From an uncultured Saprospiraceae bacterium (GTDB lineage: Bacteria; Bacteroidota; Bacteroidia; Chitinophagales; Saprospiraceae), in NCBI GenBank assembly GCA_937941765.1, contig CALDGQ010000067.1, positions 1-43,313 of the forward strand: a stretch of 43,313 nucleotides of DNA, written 5' to 3'. The first letter of the stretch is position 1; the number at the start of each line of letters is the position of its first letter. The position numbers and the translations under genes were made by a program. Below are positions 1 to 9,200 of the stretch, piece by piece. The notes beneath the pieces are model-generated. The model did not search any database, had not been told where the DNA came from, and saw nothing but the letters and a program-made list of their open reading frames with translations.

Positions 1-1
1 T

Positions 2-79
2 ATGTTCGACATGAACGAAATCAAAAGTCCCAGAGGACATTTGATTCAAGTGAACCGTGAAACGGCTTATTCCTTTTAG
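2..79 (+). CDS. 3' end of an unidentified gene (partial)
   Basis: The first bases of the window read in frame 2 as 25 residues ending in RGHLIQVNRETAYSF, followed by a TAG stop. The other two plus-strand frames close within about 60 bases. The residue mix (charged and hydrophobic residues, ordinary codons) looks like the C-terminus of a real protein whose body lies upstream of the window. The family is not recognisable from so little. It could also be chance, because only 75 bases are visible. The ATG codons at 2 and 11 are probably internal methionines. Confidence 0.3.
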   Translation: MFDMNEIKSPRGHLIQVNRETAYSF

Positions 80-362
80 CCAACCAAAATTCAAAAAAAG
101 AAAAAGAACTAGATTCCTCGAAAAATCAAATTAGAAAAAGCGGGGATATTGATGATTATTCAGATTAAATGTAAATCGTATTTAGTGCATCCAAAATGAT
201 TCAGAAAGACGGAATTTGTTACTCCTGAATATCCCTTTTTATCGACCTTAAAAAAATAATTTTAAAAAAAGGAAGGGAACAAGTGAATACGAGTACACAT
301 CTAAAGAAATGGTTAGTCTAGGAAAGCCTATGATCTCATGTGCTCACGTCCTCACGAACGAG
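80..362. other. non-coding spacer, nothing recognised
   Basis: This is a very A-rich stretch with several poly-A runs and no convincing reading frame on either strand. No tRNA-like cloverleaf or strong hairpin was seen. It separates the partial gene at the window edge from the repeat next to the dinB-like gene. Confidence 0.5.
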
Positions 363-410
363 CCCTCCTTCAAAAAAAGGAGGGTCGAACCAAAGGTTCG
401 GGGTGGATCA
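363..410. repeat. two-hairpin intergenic repeat, also a possible terminator for the DinB-like gene
   Basis: The stem CCCTCCTT (363-370) pairs with AAGGAGGG (377-384). It is followed by a second stem CGAACC (386-391) / GGTTCG (395-400) and then GGGTGGATC. The same plan, a CCTTCC/GGAAGG hairpin, a second hairpin and then GGATGGATC, recurs at both ends of the element at 2345-2702, so this is probably one member of a dispersed family. It lies just beyond the stop of the minus-strand gene at 415 and could end its transcript. Confidence 0.6.
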
Positions 411-414
411 AATC

Positions 415-876
415 CTAAACCAACCGCTTCATACTCATCATATTCCCCAAATGAATTCCCTCATGCACATTGTTAAAAGAAATTGCATCTTTCAAACTTT
501 CAAGTGTGATTCCGAAACTAGTAGTATATGCTCGAAAGCCCGTAAATATTTGATTTTTGAAATCCTTTTCAAATTGAGGAACTAGTTTAGCATCTAATTC
601 CTGTAATTGTTGATATTCTTCCATCGTGAACATCCTTTCGGGCTTAGTTCCGATTTTATATAAATTGACTAAAGCTTCATCCATACGCATCGGTGCACCC
701 GCTAACGAGTAGCAAAGCCTTTGCTGAGTTGAAAGGACATGTCCATAATGCCAGATCAAATTATTGTTGTAACCTTCTGGAATTTTATTTAATTGGTCGA
801 TAGATAAATCAGCAAGTGTTTTTTGAATATTATTTCGAACTTGCTTAAGAGATTCAATTTGGAAATCGAAATTCAT
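415..876 (-). CDS. DinB-family protein (DinB_2-like four-helix bundle)
   Basis: This is a 153-residue cytosolic protein without a signal peptide. It has the DinB/YfiT-like layout: a first histidine in an N-terminal helix (IWHYGHV, around residues 42-48) and a late pair in the last helix (NNVHEGIHLGN, around residues 135-145). In this fold such histidines form a metal site. Members include thiol-dependent (for example bacillithiol) S-transferases and many proteins of unknown substrate. The length is normal for the family. The gene stands alone, with repeats on both sides. The family call is good but the substrate is unknown. Confidence 0.8.
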   Translation of the reverse strand: MNFDFQIESLKQVRNNIQKTLADLSIDQLNKIPEGYNNNLIWHYGHVLSTQQRLCYSLAGAPMRMDEALVNLYKIGTKPERMFTMEEYQQLQELDAKLVPQFEKDFKNQIFTGFRAYTTSFGITLESLKDAISFNNVHEGIHLGNMMSMKRLV

Positions 877-947
877 GATAATGATGATTTGTTATTTGAT
901 AGGACGTTGATACATGGGATGATGTATGATTAATGATGTATGATCAA

Positions 948-1114
948 TGATATGACGTTGATACGTCAGACTGTGTGAAAATTCCCAAAGCAAAGAGGTT
1001 AGAAACCTTTTGCTCGAATACCGTGTGTGTTACGAGATGAAGGTTTCTAACCTCTCATCTCGAACGAGTATTTTCGCACAGTCTGACGTGTGCACACGAA
1101 ACAACGTCATATCA
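948..1114. repeat. composite inverted-repeat element 1 (MITE-like)
   Basis: Three nested pairs of arms are present. The outer pair is TGATATGACGTT (948-959) / AACGTCATATCA (1103-1114). The middle pair is ACGTCAGACTGTGTGAAAAT (963-982) / 1070-1089, with one mismatch. The inner pair is AGAGGTTAGAAACCTT (994-1009) / 1040-1055, which is perfect. The middle arm matches the ends of the element at 2414-2616, and a similar outer segment occurs at 31394-31430, so this is a dispersed repeat rather than a local hairpin. It has no coding capacity. It could be a non-autonomous mobile element or a transcribed structured spacer between the two minus-strand genes. Confidence 0.75.
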
Positions 1115-1147
1115 TACATCATACATTATAAAATCATAAATCAATTT

Positions 1148-1648
1148 TTACTTAACAGTAACTTTAAACATCTGGTCGCCACCTTCAATCTTATTCACGA
1201 CTTCTTGATCTGCATCCGATTTTACTTTTCCAAAAACAGTATGCTTTCCATCCAACCATGCTGTCTCAACATGTGTGATGAAAAACTGGCTTCCATTTGT
1301 TCCAGGACCCGCGTTGGCCATTGACAAAATTCCAGGACCATCATGTTTTAAATCTGGGTGTATCTCATCACCAAATTTGTAACCAGGACTTCCGTTTCCG
1401 ACACCATTAGGACAACCTCCTTGAATCATGAAATCAGGAATAACTCGGTGGAAAAATAAGTTATCATAATATCCTGCTTTGGCAAGAGAGATAAAATTCA
1501 TTACTGTTTTAGGTGCTTTGGTCGCATATAAGTCTAATGAAATATTACCTTTTGTAGTTTCAATAGTGACTTCAATATCCTTATCAAAGCTTGCAGTTTC
1601 CATTGCTGCTAAAATTTCTTCTGGATTAATTTTTTCTATCGCAGACAT
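1148..1648 (-). CDS. cyclophilin-type peptidyl-prolyl cis-trans isomerase
   Basis: This 166-residue protein catalyses cis-trans isomerisation of X-Pro peptide bonds. Cyclophilin hallmarks are present in order: [14 protein letters not shown] (with the catalytic Arg, around residues 65-80), [12 protein letters not shown] (around 112-125) and the tryptophan loop [12 protein letters not shown] (around 129-142). There is no signal peptide or lipobox, so it is probably cytosolic. An N-terminal extension of about 25 residues precedes the core. The ATG at 1648 is the only good start. It is a single gene, separated from its minus-strand neighbour by the inverted-repeat element at 948-1114. Confidence 0.93.
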   Translation of the reverse strand: MSAIEKINPEEILAAMETASFDKDIEVTIETTKGNISLDLYATKAPKTVMNFISLAKAGYYDNLFFHRVIPDFMIQGGCPNGVGNGSPGYKFGDEIHPDLKHDGPGILSMANAGPGTNGSQFFITHVETAWLDGKHTVFGKVKSDADQEVVNKIEGGDQMFKVTVK

Positions 1649-1835
1649 AGTTTTTATTTAGTGATTAAATATTTTTTAAATTGTGGTGCGAAGGTAATAT
1701 AAAGGAAAAGGAATATCGAATTTCGAACAAAGAATGTCGAATTTTGAATAGGAGGATGTAAGGATAATCATTCTAAACTTCTGAAGTGTCTCCGTAATTA
1801 TCTGGACTTCGAGCAATCACGTTAAATCAAATCAA

Positions 1836-2333
1836 ATGACCTTAACAGAAAAAATTGTAACGGGAGCTGCATTATTCATCAGTTGCTTAGCATTGTTTGT
1901 ATCCATTATGCAAACCAAAATAATGAGTCAACAAAAAGACGCGAGTGTGTGGCCGTACTTACAATTGTCAACGAACATGATGCCAACTGAATTTTCAGTT
2001 GATTTAGATAATGTTGGTGTTGGTCCAGCAAAAATAAAGGAAATGCATTATGAGCTCGAAGGAAAACGATTTGGTCAAATCCAAGAATTGGTAAGATACA
2101 TTTTGAAGAAAGAAAACTTGACAACTGAATTTAGATTCTCAAATTTGGAAAGCGGAAATAGAGTGTTGTTGCAAGGTGATTCTAGACGTATTGTAGGGAT
2201 TGCAGATTCAACTAGTACATCGATCAATAGTTTTAGAAAATATGCATCGACTGTAAAAATTTATATTAAGTATTGCTCAATCTATGATAAGTGTTGGGTG
2301 ATTGATGGGGAGGAGTATTATGAGGTTGATTGA
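1836..2333 (+). CDS. hypothetical protein with one N-terminal membrane helix
   Basis: The family of this 165-residue protein is not recognised. Residues 7-27 (IVTGAALFISCLALFVSIMQ) form one membrane helix, followed by a polar, probably beta-rich domain. A motif around residues 56-66 (LDNVGVGPAKI) resembles a stretch seen in small membrane-anchored hypothetical proteins of many bacteria. Two cysteines late in the chain (KYCSIYDKCW) could form a disulfide if the domain is periplasmic. The gene is monocistronic and diverges from the cyclophilin gene. Codon use resembles its neighbours. It is probably a real gene of unknown function. Confidence 0.7.
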   Translation: MTLTEKIVTGAALFISCLALFVSIMQTKIMSQQKDASVWPYLQLSTNMMPTEFSVDLDNVGVGPAKIKEMHYELEGKRFGQIQELVRYILKKENLTTEFRFSNLESGNRVLLQGDSRRIVGIADSTSTSINSFRKYASTVKIYIKYCSIYDKCWVIDGEEYYEVD

Positions 2334-2344
2334 AATGTGAAGTT

Positions 2345-2702
2345 GATCCATCCTCTAATTCGCTCCGATAGCTATCTGAGCGAATAGGTCCTTCCTTGAA
2401 AAGGAAGGAAAGTACGTCAGACTGTGCGAATATGCTTTCGGAAACTGAACCGCAGAATATCCAACCGCAGAATATCGAATGTCGAAGTAGAGTACGTGGA
2501 CAATTAAGCATGAAATTCGTTAATATACGTGTATACTCGCGTGCTCAACCTTCTACATTCTGCGGTTCCTTGTTCGATATTTTGCGGTTCAATTTTGTTT
2601 TCGCACAGCCTGACGTGAGCTCGCGTCGTATGCGCGAGCTCACGCCACACCCTTCCTTTTCAAGGAAGGGCCTATCCGCCTTAGCGGATTAGAGGATGGA
2701 TC
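2345..2702. repeat. composite inverted-repeat element 2 (MITE-like)
   Basis: The outer arms GATCCATCCTCTAAT (2345-2359) and ATTAGAGGATGGATC (2688-2702) are perfect complements. Inside them lie matching CCTTCCTT...AAGGAAGG hairpins (2391-2408 and 2651-2670). The next arms are ACGTCAGACTGTGCGAA (2414-2430) / TTCGCACAGCCTGACGT (2600-2616, one mismatch). The core has a direct repeat ACCGCAGAATATC (2449-2461 and 2464-2476), mirrored by inverted copies at 2557-2567 and 2576-2589. An extra perfect 11-bp hairpin GTGAGCTCGCG / CGCGAGCTCAC sits at 2615-2643. No gene is inside. The arms are shared with the element at 948-1114. Confidence 0.8.
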
Positions 2703-2729
2703 CTACGAAACAGGTCCATCTCAAATATC

Positions 2730-2766
2730 AAAAAAAAACGGCTACCCAATTAAGAATAGCCGCTTT
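2730..2766 (-). terminator. rho-independent terminator of the giant protein-porP-ompA operon
   Basis: Read on the minus strand, CGGCTA pairs with TAGCCG (2757-2762 with 2739-2744) around a 12-nt loop and is followed by a T run (the A run at 2731-2738 on the plus strand). It lies about 25 bases beyond the stop of the OmpA-family gene and should end the long minus-strand operon. Confidence 0.7.
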
Positions 2767-2790
2767 CATATTGTTACAATATCTGTTATA

Positions 2791-5229
2791 TCAATTAACT
2801 CTCTTCAAGAAAGACTTCATCCCTCTACTTGTCAATTCACCTTTTACACGATTACCTTCCGACTTAGAACTGAACTCTTGAACACCAACGGTAATCAGTC
2901 CATCCACAATGTTGTAAAACTGAGCACTTCCATAACCATAGCTTCTGATTTCAGCTAAACGTTTTTCAGCATTCGATCTATTTCTAAAAGAACCTGCGAC
3001 CAATAAATAAGGGCTTCCTATATTATTGATATCATAAACCTCATTTGATCCAGTATAAGAAGGGGTGCTATTAGTGTTCCCTGTATAAGTAGTACTTGGT
3101 TCACCAAAATTTGAATTGATGTCATTAATATTAATTGGAGCAGTGTTGTTAACATTAACTACACTTACACTTGCATTACTCTTCGTTACTTTTACTTCCG
3201 TACGACGATTGAATTGATGCTCATTTTCATCACAGGTAACACCGTCGGTACAATGATTTCTAATCACCTCTTCACCATAACCAACTGGCTTCAAGCGATA
3301 AGATTCAATTCCTTGATTGATTAAATATTGAACTGCATTTTCAGCACGACCTTGAGACAGTTTTTTATTGTATCTCGACCCACCTCTTGAATCTGTGTGT
3401 GATGCCAATTCCAATTCAATATCTGGATATTGCTTCAATATAGAAACCAATGCATCTAAAGACTGTGTCGCATCTGGACGAAGATTGTCATCATTAAAGT
3501 TGTAGTAAATATCTGTCAACTCAATACGAGTACCTGTTGTTAACGTATTACGAATACTAGGGGAGGAGGTGATTTTTGTTTCTCCAGGTACATCGAAAGT
3601 TACATTGATTGGTGCATCACCAGTTTGGTTTTCAGTAGAAATGGAAGAGCGAGTTACTTCCTTTCCATTATTGATAACTTTGACATCATATTTCTTTCCT
3701 GGCTTCAGACAAGATTCAAACTTACCTTGAAGATCAGAAGTCAACTCATATTTTTCACCATTAGGGTTGGAGATGACAACCGTTGCACCAGAAAGCGTTG
3801 CTTTATTCGCTTCATCCAACAACGTACCGCTCAATGAAATACAATCAACTGGTTTTTCCAAATACACAACAACTTCTTCTGCATCTAAACCAACGGTATT
3901 CAAAGTCAATTGTTGAGAAACATAATCCTCTTTGGAAATATTTAAAATGTATTCTCCGTCTTTTAATTTCATTGGGAATTTTCCATTGTAGTCACTTTCC
4001 CCGTTAATGGAGTTTTGTTGTGGCGCACCTAGCACCATTGTCTCTCCGTTGCCGCTCAAAATAATTTCATTTCCTTTTTCATCAGTTGTGATCGAAAGAT
4101 TTTCCATGTTCATAGCAATCACCTTTGCTTCAGGAATTACTTTGTTGGTTGCTCTGTCGATAACTTGTACCCACATTTTCTTTTCTGGAATTCCACCATC
4201 AATGATTCCAAATTTTTCGGTATCACCAGTCATGAAAAAACTATAGATATCATCTTCCCCTTTTCCTTCATCACGATTGGAAGAGAAGTATCCGTTTTTC
4301 TTATCACGGTCAATGATGAAACCAAGATCATCACTTGGTGAGTTGTAAGGTGTTCCTGCATTTTCTGGACTTACCCAAACCGAATCAATCAAGTTGGAAT
4401 AAAGGATATCTAAATTTCCTTCACCACCATGTCCGTCTGAAGCGAAAAACAAAATACCTGTTGCGTGGATGTAAGGAAAAATTTCATCGTTGGCCGTATT
4501 TACATTTGGACCTAGGTTGATTGGATCTCCCCATCCTTTAGATTCTTTAAGTGAGTAGTACAAATCCATTCCACCAAATCCACCAGGACGATCAGAAGAA
4601 AAATAAAGAATATCATCATCTACACCGATAGAAGGGTGTGTCGTGTTATATTCACTACTATTGAAAGAAAGTTCTTGTTCATTTATCCATGCTTCTCCAT
4701 TTTTTTGAGCAGAATAAATTTTCAATTTCATGATTCCATCTTTCTTTGCACGACCGATTTTTCCTTTCATATAATCGTTACGAGTGAAATACATTGTACT
4801 TCCTGTTTTGTCAAAAGTCATCGGACCTTCGTGAACGGTGGTCATCAATTGTTCTGCAAATGGGACTGGTTCTTTCAACGTACCATCTTCATCACGTTGA
4901 CTTTGGAAAGTAGACATGATATTTTTGTTGATACGCTTGTCCAAAACTTTGAATTTATTAGAAGCAGGTTTCGTTGTAACAAATACAATCCCATCTTCAC
5001 GGAAAGCCGGACTAAATTCCAAGAATTCAGTATTGATGGTTTGTTCATTGTTAATAAAAACATCCCACTCTTTTGCGGTTTCATCAACAACACGATCATT
5101 CACTTCGTCTACAACTTCTTCTACTACCTCTTCAACTACTTTTTCTATATCCTCTTGACAAAAAGCGGTAGTCGCTAGGCAACTGAGGAAAAATACAGCG
5201 CAAAAAATGATGCTATTTTTATAAGTCAT
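2791..5229 (-). CDS. OmpA-family protein with PD40 propeller and SPOR domain
   Basis: This is an 812-residue envelope protein. A signal peptide (residues 1-25, ending TTAFCQ) is followed by an acidic linker rich in EEV repeats. Next come PD40/WD40-like blades (about 75-335, for example YFSSDRPGGFGGMDLYY and YFSSNRDEGKGEDDIY), two carboxypeptidase-regulatory-like beta domains (about 350-545) and an OmpA peptidoglycan-binding domain (about 570-685, with HTDSRGG and the Arg of SQGRAENA). A C-terminal SPOR domain follows (about 740-812, YLLVAGSFRNRSNAEKRL). It resembles PorE-type T9SS proteins but lacks visible TPRs, and it has Gln rather than a clear lipobox Cys after the signal. It is last in the operon after the giant adhesin and porP, so it probably anchors the SprF-type exporter to peptidoglycan. 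Confidence 0.88.
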   Translation of the reverse strand: MTYKNSIIFCAVFFLSCLATTAFCQEDIEKVVEEVVEEVVDEVNDRVVDETAKEWDVFINNEQTINTEFLEFSPAFREDGIVFVTTKPASNKFKVLDKRINKNIMSTFQSQRDEDGTLKEPVPFAEQLMTTVHEGPMTFDKTGSTMYFTRNDYMKGKIGRAKKDGIMKLKIYSAQKNGEAWINEQELSFNSSEYNTTHPSIGVDDDILYFSSDRPGGFGGMDLYYSLKESKGWGDPINLGPNVNTANDEIFPYIHATGILFFASDGHGGEGNLDILYSNLIDSVWVSPENAGTPYNSPSDDLGFIIDRDKKNGYFSSNRDEGKGEDDIYSFFMTGDTEKFGIIDGGIPEKKMWVQVIDRATNKVIPEAKVIAMNMENLSITTDEKGNEIILSGNGETMVLGAPQQNSINGESDYNGKFPMKLKDGEYILNISKEDYVSQQLTLNTVGLDAEEVVVYLEKPVDCISLSGTLLDEANKATLSGATVVISNPNGEKYELTSDLQGKFESCLKPGKKYDVKVINNGKEVTRSSISTENQTGDAPINVTFDVPGETKITSSPSIRNTLTTGTRIELTDIYYNFNDDNLRPDATQSLDALVSILKQYPDIELELASHTDSRGGSRYNKKLSQGRAENAVQYLINQGIESYRLKPVGYGEEVIRNHCTDGVTCDENEHQFNRRTEVKVTKSNASVSVVNVNNTAPININDINSNFGEPSTTYTGNTNSTPSYTGSNEVYDINNIGSPYLLVAGSFRNRSNAEKRLAEIRSYGYGSAQFYNIVDGLITVGVQEFSSKSEGNRVKGELTSRGMKSFLKRVN

Positions 5230-5262
5230 TTTTAGAAATTTTAATAGTTCAAATAGGATCGA

Positions 5263-6210
5263 TTAAAAGAAGAATCTTGGGTTTGCCATATTCTCTTTTT
5301 CTTTCTTGAAGTCATATCTAATTAACGCTTCAATACTTCCGTTGTTATAGTCATTAAGATCAGATAACGTATAATCATACGCTACTCCTATACCAAACTT
5401 GTCAAATTGGTAAAATAAATTGAAATCAATGGATTCTCCACCTCCAGATCCGCCTAAACGATAGGCAACTCCGGCAATAAATGCATAATTAAAAACACCA
5501 CTTAAGTTGATATCCATATCTAATGGTGCATTATTTACATATTTAACTAACACAGAAGGACGGATTGCAAATTTCTTACTGAATGGAATTAAAGCTCCAG
5601 CCATCCCGTATATATGTGGCAATTCTGTTGCAATTTCAGTAGTCGAAGTGTTGGTATTGAAAGTGATTTCATTTTTCAATAAGTGAGGAACAGATACTCC
5701 GATATAAAAATCTTTAACGTCCAGATAAGCACCTATTCCGACATCTCCTTTCGTTTGATTTTCTTCAGAATTGTCTATAATCGATCCATCATTTTGATGA
5801 CGTATAATTACTGTTGGATCACTAAAGTCAACCGTGAAATATCTGACGACTCCTTGAAGGCCAATTCTCAAATTGACTTCTTCTTGAATAGGAATGTTGT
5901 AATTATAAGCCAGTGATCCATAAAAGTTATTCATGATCCCAATGGTATGTTGAGATAAATTAACGCCTAACCCAGCTCTTCCGCTAGCCATTGGTGTGTC
6001 AAAAGTAATTACTTTCGAAATGGGTGCTCCTTCGAATCCCAACCATTGGTTTCGATACAAAGCGGTAACAGAAGCAAGTCCTCTAGTTCCTGCATAACCG
6101 GGGTTGAGGTGCATCTTGTTATAATAAAATTGTGTAAACTGACTCTCTTGTTGCGCGCTCAAAAAGCAGGCAGGCAAAAGAAACATAATAAGGAGAAATA
6201 TATTTTTCAT
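5263..6210 (-). CDS. PorP/SprF-family T9SS outer-membrane protein
   Basis: This 315-residue beta-barrel protein has a signal peptide (MKNIFLLIMFLLPACFLSAQ). The family signature follows directly after it: QFTQFYYNKMHLNPGYAGT, then LYRNQWLGFEGAP and GLGVNLSQHTIGIMNNF. The C-terminus ends in aromatic residues (PRFFF), as outer-membrane barrels often do. PorP/SprF proteins act with the type IX secretion machinery; in Flavobacterium johnsoniae SprF is needed for surface delivery of the adhesin SprB, encoded just upstream. Here it starts 21 bases after the stop of a giant type B CTD protein and 33 bases before the OmpA gene, so it is probably that protein's dedicated export partner. Confidence 0.93.
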   Translation of the reverse strand: MKNIFLLIMFLLPACFLSAQQESQFTQFYYNKMHLNPGYAGTRGLASVTALYRNQWLGFEGAPISKVITFDTPMASGRAGLGVNLSQHTIGIMNNFYGSLAYNYNIPIQEEVNLRIGLQGVVRYFTVDFSDPTVIIRHQNDGSIIDNSEENQTKGDVGIGAYLDVKDFYIGVSVPHLLKNEITFNTNTSTTEIATELPHIYGMAGALIPFSKKFAIRPSVLVKYVNNAPLDMDINLSGVFNYAFIAGVAYRLGGSGGGESIDFNLFYQFDKFGIGVAYDYTLSDLNDYNNGSIEALIRYDFKKEKENMANPRFFF

Positions 6211-6231
6211 CTTAAATTCTTTTTAAAAATT

Positions 6232-9200
6232 CTATCTTAAAATTGTGATGTACCCTTTGGTGTGTTCAGCGGTATCGTTTATTCTAAAAATGTAGAAGTA
6301 AGTTCCGTCTGGTACAGGTTCACCATTGTAAGTTCCAAACCAATCATTCGTGTAAGGAGAAGCTTTATAAATTTCATCACCCCATTCATTGAAAATGACG
6401 AGTTGATTATTTGGATTTTCGTTTCCTTCAACACAAGGGATAAATAATTCATCATTTAATCCATCGCCATTCGGTGTTAAAACGGTCGGGATTGGACAAT
6501 TGCCTTCAGGGAATAAAACATTAATTGTAACAATTGCAAAATCACAAACATCATCACCACATGCAGTATAGCATATTTCATAAATGAATTGATCCATTCC
6601 TATATAACCTTGGTCAGGCGTGTAATCAAATGTACCATCACCATTGTTGACAAGTGTACCGTTTGTTACATCTTGAGTAATTCCGACCGTATAAGCACTT
6701 GGATTGACAGGTAAATCATCATTCAAAGTTACATCAAAACCAAATAGGGTAGATTCAAAATCTGCATCATAGCTATCATCTTCAGGTGACGGAGCTCCTA
6801 GGACTGTAATACTAATTTGTTCTAAGGTAGATAAACAACCATCAATCAAAACAGATGAGTAATAAATATAAGTACCTGGACAAGTTGGTAGGATATCAAC
6901 ACAAGGTGTATCTGTTTGAGTAGGTAAGCCGGCACAAGGATCTATTGGCTCTGAGGCCCAATTAAAGTGATCATCTGGACCCAAAATAGCATCTGTAGTT
7001 GCACAAAGCGTAAAACCTTGTCCTAAACAAATGGCATTATTTGTTGGAATACCACTAACCGTTGGTGAATCTGGTACTGTTGAAATATAAATATTTTGTG
7101 TTGCAGTTGCGGAACAACCTGAACTAGTTTCTGCTACTGCTGTATAAATTCCGGAGTCTGCATTTTCAACACCTATTAATTGTAGTTCTTCTGTTGTAAT
7201 CATCGTTCCATCTGGTGTAATCCAAAATAGATTCGTGTATTGAGAGCTATCTAAATTAGTTGTAAAGGTTAATGATTCTGTTGGGAATGCACAAATCAAA
7301 CTATCACTTGGCGAAACAGATATATCAAATTGAATTGGATTTTCATCAACTCCTGTAAGTGTAATGTTGCCCATTCCGGTACATCCATTCAGATAAGTGA
7401 TCAACAAATTATAGACTCCTTCGTTATTTGCTTGGAAGTCAGTAATGGTGGGAGCAGCATCTGATGACATGTATCCATCTGGTCCAGTCCAAGCATAAGT
7501 ATCAACTGAAGCACCACCAACTTGCGGTAATAAGGTCACCAAAGTACCAAAACAAATAGAGTCATTTGGAGTAGCGATTATAGCAATGTTGCTCATCCCA
7601 CCATTTACGGTAACATCCCAAGTACAGGATGCGGCATTGCCATCATCATCCACACCAGAGTAAGTAATCGTAGTCGTTCCTACATCCAAGGTATCTCCAG
7701 GAGAAATATTATTGGTGATCAATAAATTATTGTCGCAATTGTCAGTGAAAGTTGGTTCGGTAAATGAAACAACCGCACCACAAAGACCACTATTTGGGTC
7801 AATAGTTATATCACTTGGGCAATCAGCAATAGTAGGTATTTCATTATCTTCCACACTAACCGTGAATGAACAACTTTCTGTCAATCCATTGTTATCAGTT
7901 GCCAAGTAAGTAATGGTAACTGTATTTCCAGCAGTGAAAATATCTCCAGAATTTGCATTGGATTGGAAACTAGCAATTCCACATCCGTCGGAAGCATTTG
8001 GTGTTGACCAATTCACTGCAGCCGTACAAGTACCAGGATCATTATTTACGGTAATATTATTTGGACAACCTGTTATGACAGGATTGGTAATATCGTTGAC
8101 CATAACTTCAAAAGTACAAGCATCGATAGTAGTTCCATTGCTATCTTGCAAAGTACAACTTACTGCAGTTGGGCCAACAGGAAATTCATCTCCAGAATTG
8201 TGAGAACAAATTAGTGTTACGTTGTCGCTACAATCACCTCCGTCTACTACACTAGCCCAGGTTACAAATGCTGAACAGTTTCCATCTGTGTCATTTCTAA
8301 CAATATCAACACAAGATAAAGAAACAGTACCGCTATTGATGACCGTAACCATAAATGAGCATGTTTCAACATTTCCAAAATTATCAGAAGCAGTATAAGT
8401 AACAGTGGTAGATCCAATTTCGAAAGTATCACCGGAATCATGACTTGACGTTATAGAACTCAATCCACAATTATCCATAACAACTGGATCAGGCCAAGTG
8501 TAAACCGCATTACAATCAACACCACTTGCACTTAAAGTAACATCAGCAGGACAAGTATTAAATACGGGAGGAGAATTATCTTCTACTGTAACTGTAAATT
8601 GACAAAAATCAATATTGTTGTTAGCATCACGGATAGCATAATTTACAGGCGTTGTACCGATTGGGAAAGCATCTCCTGAATTATGACTACTAATCGTATC
8701 AGTTACTGCACAATTATCAGTCGTATTTGGATGATTCCATGAAACAATGGCATTACAATCTGTTGCATCAACAGTAATATCAGTAGGGCAGCTAGTAAAT
8801 AATGGCTCTTCAACATCTTCTACTGTAACATTGAATACACATGCGACGGTGTTGCCGGTAACATCTTCCGCCGTACAATTTACTTGAGTAACACCTACAG
8901 GGAAAAAGTCGCCAGGGTTATGAGAACAATTTAAGTTGCCCGCTGAGCAAGCAGCATTTAATACAATTGGGTCCCAAGTTGCGACCGCACCACAAACACC
9001 AGCATCATTGGTTAAACTAATATCTGCTGGACAATTTGTGAAAATAGGTTCGTTGCAATCTGTAATAGTAATCGTGAAGTTACATGAATTAGAATTTCCG
9101 TTCGCATCCATGATGTTACACATAACCACTGTTGTTCCTGGAGCAAAAAAGTCTCCTGGATTTGAAGTACAGCTTAAGTCAAAAGGACAATTATCACTTC

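Larger units (their letters stand above)
2334..2790. other. repeat-filled spacer between convergent genes
   Basis: This 457-bp interval holds no credible gene. Nearly all of it is the nested inverted-repeat element at 2345-2702 and the terminator at 2730-2766, annotated separately. Short open frames here run through the palindromes and encode low-quality peptides. Confidence 0.7.

Noticed and set aside
1010..1324. 104-codon plus-strand frame
   Set aside because: It begins inside the inverted-repeat element and continues antisense to the cyclophilin gene.
2266..2692. Overlapping short frames on both strands
   Set aside because: They run through the palindromic repeat arms; the translated peptides simply mirror the inverted repeats.
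3625..5178. Several plus-strand frames (up to 180 codons) opposite the OmpA-family gene
   Set aside because: The minus strand encodes recognisable PD40, OmpA and SPOR domains; the opposite frames have phenylalanine- and serine-rich shadow composition.
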